Source of the DNA: Candidatus Bathyarchaeota archaeon
GTDB taxonomy: Archaea; Thermoproteota; Bathyarchaeia; TCS64
NCBI GenBank assembly: GCA_003662205.1
Contig: QMXQ01000028.1
Location: 1-11,694 of the forward strand
Length of the DNA stretch: 11,694 nucleotides
Direction of reading: 5' to 3'
The stretch's first letter is position 1. The number at the start of each line of letters is the position of its first letter. Position numbers and translations under genes: made by a program. Positions 1 to 5,334 of this stretch are shown in pieces. The notes beneath the pieces are model-generated. The model was given only the letters and a program-made list of their open reading frames with translations. It did not search any database and was not told the origin of the DNA.

Positions 1-1
1 A

Positions 2-1462
2 AACAAGGAGCGCTACGGCTACGCCTTAGTCGACGGCATCCGGATGGAGATCGGCAACTACACCGTCGAGCCAAGCTCCATCTTCATGGGCCGCGGCATG
101 CACCCCTTGAGAGGGAAATGGAAGGAGGGCCCATGCCACGAGGATATAGAACTCAACCTGTCGCCGGACGCGCCGAGGCCTCCTGGCAACTGGAAGGCCA
201 TCGTCTGGGAGCCCGACGCCATGTGGATCGCCCGCTGGCGAGACAAGCTCAGCGGCAAGATGAAGTATGTCTGGCTCTCCGACGCCTCCATCTTGAAGCA
301 GAGGAGGGACATCGAGAAGTTCGATAAGGCGCAGGAGCTCCGCCGGAACTTGGAGCGCATCCAGAGGCACATCTGGGAGAACCTCGACGCCGAGGATCTG
401 AAGCGGCGGAAGACAGCGACGGTCTGCTACCTCATCGACAAGCTCAAGTTCAGGGTCGGCGACGAGAAGGACGATGACGAGGCGGACACCGTCGGCGCCT
501 CAACCCTCCGGCCCGAGCACCTCCGCTTCAACGGCGACGGCACCGTCACCTTCGATTTCCTCGGCAAGGACTCCGTCCACCACCACATCAAGGCCAAGCT
601 CCCCGAACGGGTCATCAGGAACTTGAAGGAGTTCAGCGCCAACGCCGAGTCGACCCTGTTCGACGGCGTGGACTCCAAGCGGGTCAGCGAGTTCCTAGAC
701 GAGGTGATGACCGGCCTCTCAGCGAAGGTCTTCCGCACATGCTACGCCTCCGAAGCCGTCGAGACAAAGCTGGAGCGGACGAAGGTCGCCCCTGACGACC
801 CAGACTACGTGAAGAAGTACGCCGCGACCATGGCCAACCTTGAGGCCGCAAAGGTCTGCAACCACAAGCGCACTATACCCAAGACCTGGGAGACGTCCCT
901 GCAGAGGAAGAAGGAACGGCTGAAGGCGCGGATCGCCAAGGCGAAGGAGAACGAGGCAAAACTGAGACAACGGGCAGAGGACGCGAAGAGGAAGTTCAGG
1001 GAGAGGCTGCGGAAATACGAGGAGACGCTGCAGGAGCACAGGGACCGGCTAAAGGAATACCGGCGACAGCTGGAGGAGAGGAAAAAACAGGGGAAGACCG
1101 CCAGGAGCCTGGAGAAGCGTGTCGCCTCCAAGCGGAAGGCCATCAGGACCATGAAGCAGCGGATAGAGAAGCTAAAGGCCTCACACGCCGAGCGGATGAA
1201 GAGGCTGAGGGAGCAGCTGGAGAGGAGGCGGCAGCGGGACAGGGAAGCGATAGAGAAGCTGAGGCTCCAGATCAGGGCGCAGGAGGCGACCCGCGACTAC
1301 AACCTCGGCACATCGCTGAAGAGCTACATCGACCCCCGCATATACTACAGCTGGGGGCTGCGCGTCAACTACGACTGGAAGAACTACTACCCGAAGACGC
1401 TGCAACGCAAGTTCAGCTGGGTCGAGGCCCACCACGACGCCCCGCGGCCGGGAAACCCCTAA
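2..1462 (+). CDS. topIB: DNA topoisomerase IB, 5'-truncated by the window
   Basis: Type IB topoisomerase, which relaxes supercoils by nicking one strand through a 3'-phosphotyrosine. The frame is open from base 2, so the N-terminal part lies outside the window; the ATG at 44 is internal. Visible eukaryote-like motifs include RYGYALVDG, IGNYTVEPSSIFMGRG and FDFLGKDS. By alignment from memory with human TOP1, all five active-site residues are present: Arg at codon 452 (KFRVGDEK), Lys at 566 (FLGKDS), Arg at 734 (VFRTC), His at 863 (CNHKRT) and the catalytic Tyr at 1325 (KSYIDPRI). His to Tyr spans 154 residues against about 91 in human TOP1, because the linker is a long charged coiled coil (roughly 890-1300). 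The C-terminus keeps the human-like KTLQRKFSW motif. About 486 residues are visible; the missing part corresponds to the N-terminal cap of the core domain. The stop is TAA. This is a conserved housekeeping gene, convergent with the next one. Confidence 0.95.
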   Translation, partial: NKERYGYALVDGIRMEIGNYTVEPSSIFMGRGMHPLRGKWKEGPCHEDIELNLSPDAPRPPGNWKAIVWEPDAMWIARWRDKLSGKMKYVWLSDASILKQRRDIEKFDKAQELRRNLERIQRHIWENLDAEDLKRRKTATVCYLIDKLKFRVGDEKDDDEADTVGASTLRPEHLRFNGDGTVTFDFLGKDSVHHHIKAKLPERVIRNLKEFSANAESTLFDGVDSKRVSEFLDEVMTGLSAKVFRTCYASEAVETKLERTKVAPDDPDYVKKYAATMANLEAAKVCNHKRTIPKTWETSLQRKKERLKARIAKAKENEAKLRQRAEDAKRKFRERLRKYEETLQEHRDRLKEYRRQLEERKKQGKTARSLEKRVASKRKAIRTMKQRIEKLKASHAERMKRLREQLERRRQRDREAIEKLRLQIRAQEATRDYNLGTSLKSYIDPRIYYSWGLRVNYDWKNYYPKTLQRKFSWVEAHHDAPRPGNP

Positions 1463-1481
1463 ATAAAGGGGGGCACCGCCC
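1456..1481 (+). terminator. stem-loops at the topoisomerase stop codon (weak)
   Basis: CCCCT (1456-1460) and AGGGG (1467-1471) pair around an AAATAA loop that includes part of the stop codon. Immediately after, GGGC-ACC-GCCC (1471-1481) can form an alternative small stem. There is no downstream U-tract, so termination here is only a suggestion. Confidence 0.25.
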
Positions 1482-1547
1482 TGGATCGAGGCGCATCGAG
1501 TTGAGTGGAGAACGAGAGCATACGAGTTGGTACTATTACCTTTCTGA

Positions 1548-1562
1548 GGCTGCTAAAAAGCC
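1548..1562 (-). terminator. T-tract with short stem after the membrane ferritin-like gene
   Basis: On the minus strand, just past the stop codon (1563-1565), the sequence reads GGCTTTTTAGCAGCC. This gives a T5 run (1559-1555) flanked by GGCT/AGCC arms. T-runs are the usual intrinsic terminator in archaea. It sits in the convergent gap with the topoisomerase gene. Confidence 0.4.
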
Positions 1563-2210
1563 CTAGTTCGACGGCGCGGCTCGCGGTGTTCCCGCCAGGA
1601 CCCTGCGGAAGGTCTCGTGGTGGGCGTGCTCCTCCTCCAGAACGGCGCCGAGGATCGCCCTCAGCAGGCGGCTCCTCGTGGCGGCAACCTCCTCCTCCAC
1701 CCATTTTATCATCTCTGCCTCCATCTCCATGTGCCTCTTTAAGGCGTCCTCCACCCTGACCACCTGTTCCTGGTAGGCGCTCCGCGAGGGAACCTCAACC
1801 TCCCTGGAGAGGGACCGCTTTATGGTTCCGAGGAGCGCCTCGTGCTTCTCGGTGTCCAGCTTGACCTTGATCATCAGCAGCTTTAGGGGGAGGTAGTCCA
1901 CCTCGTTGATGAGCGCCTCTAGGTCCTCCCTGGCCTTCTTCTCCGCCTCCATCTGTGCGTCGAACAGCTCCGCAAGCTTCCGGCTCAGCATCGTCAGCCC
2001 CTCGTCGACGACGATCCCCGTCCAGCCCAGCCTCTCGTAGATCATCACGGCGGCGAAGAGGGCGACGTAGAGGCCGAGCATGACGGGCAGGACCCACAGA
2101 ACCCGGCCGAAGAGAGCGGACATCCCCAGGAGGTAGATGGCCACCCCCACGGCGAAGAAGATGAACTCCCTCAACCTCCTGAAACGCGGAGAGAAGACCG
2201 AGAAAACCAT
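1563..2210 (-). CDS. membrane-anchored ferritin-like protein (putative)
   Basis: A 215-residue protein I do not recognise as a named family. Two hydrophobic helices (about 15-33 and 38-57) are followed by a long, soluble, highly charged alpha-helical region. The helices carry Glu/His patterns resembling a ferritin-like four-helix bundle: TEKHEALL (E121, H123), MEMEAEM (E162, E164, E166) and LEEEHAHHE (E192-E194, H195, H197, H198). If correct, these would bind a di-iron or other metal centre on the cytosolic face. The fold call is inferred from spacing, not homology. The ATG start follows GAGGAGGG directly, with a TATA-like TTAAAT about 35 bp upstream, implying a leader of only some 9 nt. It is divergent from the aldolase gene and convergent with topo IB. 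Alternatives are a coiled-coil membrane protein with no metal site or a VIT1-like fragment. Confidence 0.6.
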   Translation of the reverse strand: MVFSVFSPRFRRLREFIFFAVGVAIYLLGMSALFGRVLWVLPVMLGLYVALFAAVMIYERLGWTGIVVDEGLTMLSRKLAELFDAQMEAEKKAREDLEALINEVDYLPLKLLMIKVKLDTEKHEALLGTIKRSLSREVEVPSRSAYQEQVVRVEDALKRHMEMEAEMIKWVEEEVAATRSRLLRAILGAVLEEEHAHHETFRRVLAGTPRAAPSN

Positions 2211-2241
2211 CCCTCCTCGCTACATCATACTGTTTTCCCTC

Positions 2242-2247
2242 ATTTAA
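2242..2247 (-). promoter_or_regulatory. TATA-like box for the membrane ferritin-like gene
   Basis: TTAAAT on the minus strand, centred about 35 bp before the ATG at 2210. This would place the transcription start near 2219 and give a nearly leaderless message. Confidence 0.4.
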
Positions 2248-2282
2248 CCCTGTTCGGCTTCCCCGTCCAAAAGATAAACGTC

Positions 2283-2288
2283 TTAAAT
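2283..2288 (+). promoter_or_regulatory. TATA-like box for the HpaI-type aldolase
   Basis: TTAAAT about 34 bp before the GTG start. The predicted transcription start is near 2312, so the leader would be under 10 nt. A GAGG at 2308-2311 lies at Shine-Dalgarno distance but would be at the very 5' end of the message. Confidence 0.4.
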
Positions 2289-2319
2289 CCGCGCTCCGAA
2301 TCCCATTGAGGCTGATATT

Positions 2320-3117
2320 GTGAGGAACCTCGTTAAGCGGAAGCTGAGGGCGGGGAAGCCGAGCATCGGCACCTGGATCAGCATAGGCCACCCCGACGTG
2401 GCGATGTACCTCGCCGACCTCGGCTTCGACTGGCTCGTCTGCGACATGGAGCACGGCCCCTTCGGCCCCGAGACCTACCACTTCATGGCCCAGGCGATGC
2501 TCTACAATAGAGAGAGCTGCATGCCCATGGCCCGCATCCCCTGGGTCGACCTCATCTGGGCGAAGAAGGCCCTGGACGCAGGCGCCACCGGCCTCGTCAT
2601 GCCCAGAATAGAAACGGCCGAGATGGCCAGAGATGCGGTTCGCTTCATGAAATATCCGCCTGTCGGCGAGCGGGGCGCCGGCCCCAGGCTCGCGGCCTTC
2701 CGGGACCCCGACTACTTCGCGACGGCGAACGAGGAGACGCTGGTCGTCGTTATGATCGAGACCCGGCGGGGGATCGAGAACATCGACGAGATATTCAGCG
2801 TCGAGGGGGTGGACGCCTGCTTCGTCGGCCCCTCCGACCTCTCGCTGGACATGGGCATCCACCGCCAGTACACCCACCCCGACTTCATCGCCGCCCTCGA
2901 CCGCATCGTCGAGGCCGGGGAGGAGCACGGCGTCGCCCCGGGGATGCACTGCACCACGGCGCCGGGGCCGACCAACATCAACGATGCCATCGCCCGGGGC
3001 TTCAGGTTCTGCGCCGTAAACAGTGACGTCGCCTTCCTCAGGGCCGGCGCCACCGACGCGCTGAGGGGCATCGAGGGCTGGAGCCACCTTGAGGAGGCGG
3101 AGGAGCCGGAGCTCTAG
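2320..3117 (+). CDS. HpcH/HpaI family class II pyruvate aldolase (metal-dependent)
   Basis: A 265-residue TIM-barrel aldolase of the HpaI/2,4-dihydroxyhept-2-enedioate aldolase and 2-dehydro-3-deoxyglucarate aldolase family. It is expected to cleave or form a C-C bond to pyruvate or a related 2-oxoacid, using a divalent metal. Family residues are all visible: H45 in CDMEHGP (general base), R72 in MARIPW, and metal ligands E147 in MIETRRG and D173 in VGPSDLS. These match H45, R70, E149 and D175 of HpaI closely in position. GERGAGPRLA (residues 116-125) is the usual loop. Length is normal and the start is GTG. The aldehyde partner cannot be deduced because no sugar-acid or aromatic catabolic genes are nearby. 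It runs alone from its own TATA-like box, and its stop is interlocked with that of the convergent DUF134 gene. Confidence 0.92.
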   Translation: MRNLVKRKLRAGKPSIGTWISIGHPDVAMYLADLGFDWLVCDMEHGPFGPETYHFMAQAMLYNRESCMPMARIPWVDLIWAKKALDAGATGLVMPRIETAEMARDAVRFMKYPPVGERGAGPRLAAFRDPDYFATANEETLVVVMIETRRGIENIDEIFSVEGVDACFVGPSDLSLDMGIHRQYTHPDFIAALDRIVEAGEEHGVAPGMHCTTAPGPTNINDAIARGFRFCAVNSDVAFLRAGATDALRGIEGWSHLEEAEEPEL

Positions 3118-3425
3118 GGCTCCTCCGAGAGCTGGATGCGCCTGCCCTCGATCAGCGCCTGGACGACCTTCCTCCTCGCCCTGTGGAGCAGCCTCCAGAC
3201 GGTGCCCCGGGAGACCCCCATCCGGTCTCCGGCCTCCTCCTGGGAGAGATCCTCCAGGTCCACGAGGCGGAGCGCCTCAAGCTCCTCCGCCTCCAGGAGG
3301 ATGGGCGGCTCGCCCCCCTCGGGCTGGGGTATGAAGGTCCTCGTGACCAGCTGATGGCCTATGTAGATGGGCGTGGGGAGGCGCCCCCTCCTTCCCCGTC
3401 TGCGCCTCCCCCTTCTGGGCATCAT
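3114..3425 (-). CDS. DUF134 (UPF0251) family HTH regulator
   Basis: A 103-residue predicted DNA-binding protein. A very basic N-terminus (RRGRRRRGRRGRLP) leads to the family core: PILLEAEELEALRLVDLE, then a sigma-70 region 4-like helix-turn-helix (about residues 57-92) with SQEEAGDRMGVSRGTVWRLL and a basic helix HRARRKVV. DUF134 genes are commonly found beside NifX-like (MTH1175-type) genes, and here it is divergent from an operon with two of them. That suggests it is the local transcription factor, probably acting on the repeated TGTG-N6-CACA dyads in the shared spacer. Two ATG codons in a row (3425 and 3422) could start it. An AT-rich TATA-like element about 30 bp upstream implies a short leader. 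The stop TAG is interlocked with the aldolase stop in a single CTAG. Confidence 0.9.
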   Translation of the reverse strand: MMPRRGRRRRGRRGRLPTPIYIGHQLVTRTFIPQPEGGEPPILLEAEELEALRLVDLEDLSQEEAGDRMGVSRGTVWRLLHRARRKVVQALIEGRRIQLSEEP

Positions 3426-3448
3426 CGCGGTCCCCTTCGTCTCAGCAA

Positions 3449-3461
3449 TATTTATATTTTT
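3449..3461. promoter_or_regulatory. shared TATA-like element of the divergent DUF134/NifX promoters
   Basis: TATTTATATTTTT is the only strong AT-rich block in the 3426-3528 spacer. Read to the left, it places a start near 3429, just before the DUF134 ATG. Read to the right, it places one near 3482, upstream of the Tyr/Gly-rich gene. Confidence 0.5.
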
Positions 3462-3500
3462 GTGTGCTAATGCACATAATTGGATGTGTGTATAGGCACA
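3461..3500. repeat. two tandem dyads, candidate operator for DUF134
   Basis: TGTGTGCTAATGCACA (3461-3476) and TGTGTGTATAGGCACA (3485-3500) agree at 12 of 16 positions. Each contains a TGTG...CACA inverted pair, and TGTGC-TAAT-GCACA in the first is perfect. The copies are exactly 24 bp apart. On the rightward promoter the first copy lies between the TATA-like element and the expected start, and the second lies just after the start. That is a repressor-type position. The binding protein is inferred to be the adjacent DUF134 product. Confidence 0.55.
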
Positions 3501-3528
3501 AAAATCGGATGGAGGTGTGAAGGGAAGA

Positions 3529-3855
3529 ATGGGATGGAGAGGAAGAGGCGGAGGGCGCAGCGGACCCTGGCCGGGGAACGGGCCCTTCAGCTATCTGCCG
3601 CCGTGGCAGAGGCCGGGGTGGCTCTACGGCTACGGCAGGGGCGTCGGATACGGTAGAGGCTACGGGTATGGGTATTGGGGGGCCGCCTACAACCCCTATG
3701 TATGCCGGAGGTTCCCCTGGCTACCCCGCTGGTGGTGGGCCCGTCCCGGAGCCTACGGCTACCCGTCCCCCTACTGGACGGGGTACGCCGGCTACGGGTA
3801 TCCGCGCCCACTTTACCCGGGCTACGCGGGGGCGCCCTACCCCCTCTACTGGTAG
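3529..3855 (+). CDS. Tyr/Gly-rich low-complexity protein of the NifX operon
   Basis: A 108-residue protein with no enzyme fold visible. It begins GWRGRGGGRSGPWPGNGPF and continues with YGYGRGVGYGRGYGYGYW and a C-terminal run of Tyr, Pro, Gly and Trp ending PYPLYW. There is a single Cys (VCRRFPW, residue 59). The Gly/Arg start resembles the N-terminus of DUF5320-type proteins that accompany NifX-like genes, but the usual C-terminal coiled coil is absent; the next gene supplies one. I chose ATG 3529 because GGAGGTG at 3511-3517 is a near-perfect Shine-Dalgarno sequence that overlaps the alternative GTG at 3517. First gene of a four-gene operon, 15 nt before the next start. Likely intrinsically disordered or a scaffold; function unknown. 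Confidence 0.75.
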   Translation: MGWRGRGGGRSGPWPGNGPFSYLPPWQRPGWLYGYGRGVGYGRGYGYGYWGAAYNPYVCRRFPWLPRWWWARPGAYGYPSPYWTGYAGYGYPRPLYPGYAGAPYPLYW

Positions 3856-3870
3856 AACAAGGTGACCAAC

Positions 3871-4308
3871 GTGTCTTCGACTAGAAGGACGAGATACCCT
3901 CCGCCGGGATATCCATACGGCTACCCAACGGCGATGGGGCTCCCCCCGTGGCTGGGGCACCCCCCATTCTACGGGTACCCTCCGGCCTATCCGGGGGCGC
4001 AGACCCCTGAGGCGGAGCTGGAGATGCTGGAGGCGTACAGAGAGCAGCTTGAAGGCGATCGGGAGGCGATAAGCCGAGAGATCGAGGGGGTGGAATCCCG
4101 AATCGAGGAGCTGAAAAAGATGATCGAGGAGGGAGCGCCCCCACCGGCGCAGCCGATGCCACCGGCTCCCTTCTGGGGGCCGACGCCCTACGGCCCCGCG
4201 CCCACCCCAGAGCAGGAGAGGCAGATGCTGGAGCAGCAGGCGGATGCACTGGAGAAGCAAATAGAGGCCATAAAGAAGCGGCTGGAGGAGCTGCGCAGAG
4301 GAGAGTAG
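3871..4308 (+). CDS. Pro/Tyr-rich protein with two coiled-coil segments (DUF5320-like)
   Basis: 145 residues. The N-terminal 45 are PPGYPYGYP-type low complexity. A first coiled coil (about 47-88, AELEMLEAYREQLEG to SRIEELKKMIEE) is followed by a Pro-rich hinge (90-113) and a second coiled coil (about 113-145, QERQMLEQQADALEKQ to KRLEELRRGE). This last segment matches the C-terminal tail of the next gene's NifX-like product at about 16 of 32 positions, suggesting a shared assembly module. GTG 3871 is preferred over GTG 3862, because GGTGA (3861-3865) stands 5 nt before it as Shine-Dalgarno and overlaps the earlier codon. There are no Cys or His clusters, so direct metal binding is unlikely. 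A structural partner of the NifX proteins is the best inference. Confidence 0.75.
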   Translation: MSSTRRTRYPPPGYPYGYPTAMGLPPWLGHPPFYGYPPAYPGAQTPEAELEMLEAYREQLEGDREAISREIEGVESRIEELKKMIEEGAPPPAQPMPPAPFWGPTPYGPAPTPEQERQMLEQQADALEKQIEAIKKRLEELRRGE

Positions 4309-4312
4309 TCAT

Positions 4313-4879
4313 TTGAAGGTCGCCGTCTCCGCGTCCGGAACGGGGATCGACGTCTCGGTCGACCCTCGGTTTGGGCGGTGTCCCTACTTCGTCATCGTGG
4401 ACACGGAGACCATGAGCTTCGAGACGGTCGCCAACACCAGCATGAACGCCCCGAGCGGCGCGGGGATCGGCGCCGCGCAGCTCGTAGCCGAGAGGGGCGT
4501 GGAGGCGGTGCTGACAGGGGCTGTGGGCCCCAACGCCGCTGCCGTCCTATCCCAGGCCGGCATCAGGGTGGCGACGGGGGCCCGGGGCACCGTCAGGCAG
4601 GCCGTGGAGGCGTTCAACAGCGGCGAACTCGGATCGACCCCCTTCTGGTACGGAGGCGGAGGAGCCTTTGGAGGCCGCGGCGGAGGCAGAGGCATGGGAC
4701 GCCGCATGGGTGGAGGACGAGGTATGGGCATGTACCCCTACAGACCTCCGCCACCCATACAGCCAACACCGGCCCCAGCGACCAAAGATCAGGAGATCGA
4801 GACGCTCACTCAGCAGCTTCAAGAGTTGGAGAAACAACTGAGAGAAGTGAAGAGGAGACTGGAGGAGATGAAGAGATGA
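4313..4879 (+). CDS. NifX-like (MTH1175-type) protein with Gly-rich and coiled-coil tail
   Basis: 188 residues in three parts. Residues 1-110 form a NifX/NifB-C fold (dinitrogenase Fe-Mo cofactor biosynthesis family): MKVAVSASG, DPRFGRCPYFVIVD (the family's HFGRAPYF site with a Cys at residue 23), ERGVEAVLTGAVGPNA, and the closing VEAFNSGEL. Residues 114-140 are nearly all Gly, Arg and Met (GGRGGGRGMGRRMGGGRG). A Pro-rich spacer precedes a coiled coil at 158-188 (TLTQQLQELEKQLREVKRRL). NifX-fold proteins carry metal-sulfur clusters or cofactor precursors; no nitrogenase genes are seen. The start is TTG, 4 nt after the upstream stop, with GAGGAGAG as ribosome site. The stop overlaps the next ATG. 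The fusion with low-complexity and coiled-coil segments is unusual for this small family. Confidence 0.9.
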   Translation: MKVAVSASGTGIDVSVDPRFGRCPYFVIVDTETMSFETVANTSMNAPSGAGIGAAQLVAERGVEAVLTGAVGPNAAAVLSQAGIRVATGARGTVRQAVEAFNSGELGSTPFWYGGGGAFGGRGGGRGMGRRMGGGRGMGMYPYRPPPPIQPTPAPATKDQEIETLTQQLQELEKQLREVKRRLEEMKR

Positions 4880-5229
4880 GCAAAATAAGGATCGCGGTGC
4901 CCACAAAAGGAGATCGTGGGATGAGAGACAACGTCGCCGACGTATTCGCTAGGGCGCCCACCTTCACCATCATCGACCTCGTTGACGGGAAGGCGAAAGA
5001 GGTCCGAGTGGAGGAGAACACCGCCTCAAGCCTCAAGCAGGGCACGGGCCCCATCGTGGCGAAGAGCCTGACGGATATGGGCGTCGATGTTGTCGTCGCC
5101 GGCGAGCTGGGGCCAGGGGCGACAACCCTGCTGGAGATGAGCGGGATCAAGGCGATCAGGGTGGCCCCCGGCGTCAAGGTGTCCGAGGCCGTGAGAAGAG
5201 CACTAGACGAGCTCGGCTCCACGCAGTAG
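4876..5229 (+). CDS. NifX-like (MTH1175-type) protein, short form
   Basis: 117 residues, only the NifX/NifB-C fold. It has MSKIRIAVPTKGDRGMRDNV, then VFARAPTFTIIDL where most relatives have HFGRAPYF, so His and Gly of that site are replaced. GTGPIVAKSLTDMGVDVVVAG, LGPGATTLLEMSGI and the end VSEAVRRALDEL are typical. No Cys is present, so any cluster would need other ligands or a partner. Start ATG 4876 overlaps the upstream TGA (ATGA) and has GGAGGA 9 nt before it, marking translational coupling. An upstream extension in this frame exists but would run through the previous gene and is rejected. Last gene of the plus-strand NifX operon, probably pairing with the fusion-type NifX encoded just before it. 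Confidence 0.92.
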   Translation: MSKIRIAVPTKGDRGMRDNVADVFARAPTFTIIDLVDGKAKEVRVEENTASSLKQGTGPIVAKSLTDMGVDVVVAGELGPGATTLLEMSGIKAIRVAPGVKVSEAVRRALDELGSTQ

Positions 5230-5241
5230 CATTCCTCGCTA

Positions 5242-5277
5242 TTTTTTAGACCTACACTATTTGCGCTCCCCTTTTTT
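5242..5277 (+). terminator. two T-tracts after the NifX operon
   Basis: T6 at 5242-5247 and T6 at 5272-5277 follow the last stop (5227-5229) in an otherwise GC-rich stretch. This is the usual archaeal intrinsic termination signal. The second run is also one arm of an inverted repeat. Confidence 0.5.
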
Positions 5278-5303
5278 CGCGCTTGTGCACGAAAAAATTA
5301 TAA
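5272..5303 (+). promoter_or_regulatory. inverted repeat overlapping the MFS gene promoter
   Basis: TTTTTTCG (5272-5279) and CGAAAAAA (5290-5297) are perfect 8-bp inverted arms around a 10-nt loop. The right arm runs into the TATA-like AAATTATAA (5295-5303). The repeat also contains TTGTGCAC, related to the TGTGC/GCACA arms of the NifX-operon operator. It could be a terminator stem, an operator for the transporter, or both. Confidence 0.4.
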
Positions 5304-5334
5304 CCGCCGACTTCACCTCTGGTTGAGACAAGGA

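Noticed and set aside
1505..1759. A plus-strand open frame of 84 codons after the topoisomerase gene
   Set aside because: It is mostly Pro, Arg and Ser from the antisense of the ferritin-like gene, with no ribosome site or recognisable motif.
1795..3087. A 430-codon open frame on the minus strand, opposite the aldolase and crossing into the membrane-protein gene
   Set aside because: It mirrors the aldolase codons in GC-rich DNA, has a composition rich in Gly, Arg, Asp and Val without any motif, and would also overlap the ferritin-like gene on the same strand in another frame. The aldolase on the plus strand has all its catalytic residues.
3595..3990. DNA repeats of the TACGG(C/G)TA type as a repeat array or CRISPR
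   Set aside because: The repeats are irregular and in phase with the reading frame, encoding Tyr-Gly and Pro-Tyr runs. There are no constant repeats with unique spacers.
4378..4875. An upstream extension of the short NifX-like gene's frame
   Set aside because: It lies inside the preceding NifX-fusion gene in another frame and reads as Arg/Gly/His-rich nonsense. The ATGA overlap and GGAGGA site mark ATG 4876 as the true start.
3529..5229. A nitrogenase cofactor (nif) operon
   Set aside because: NifX-fold proteins alone do not indicate nitrogen fixation. No nifH, nifD, nifK, nifE, nifN or NifB-type sequence is present, and DUF134/NifX/ATPase sets are widespread in organisms that do not fix nitrogen.
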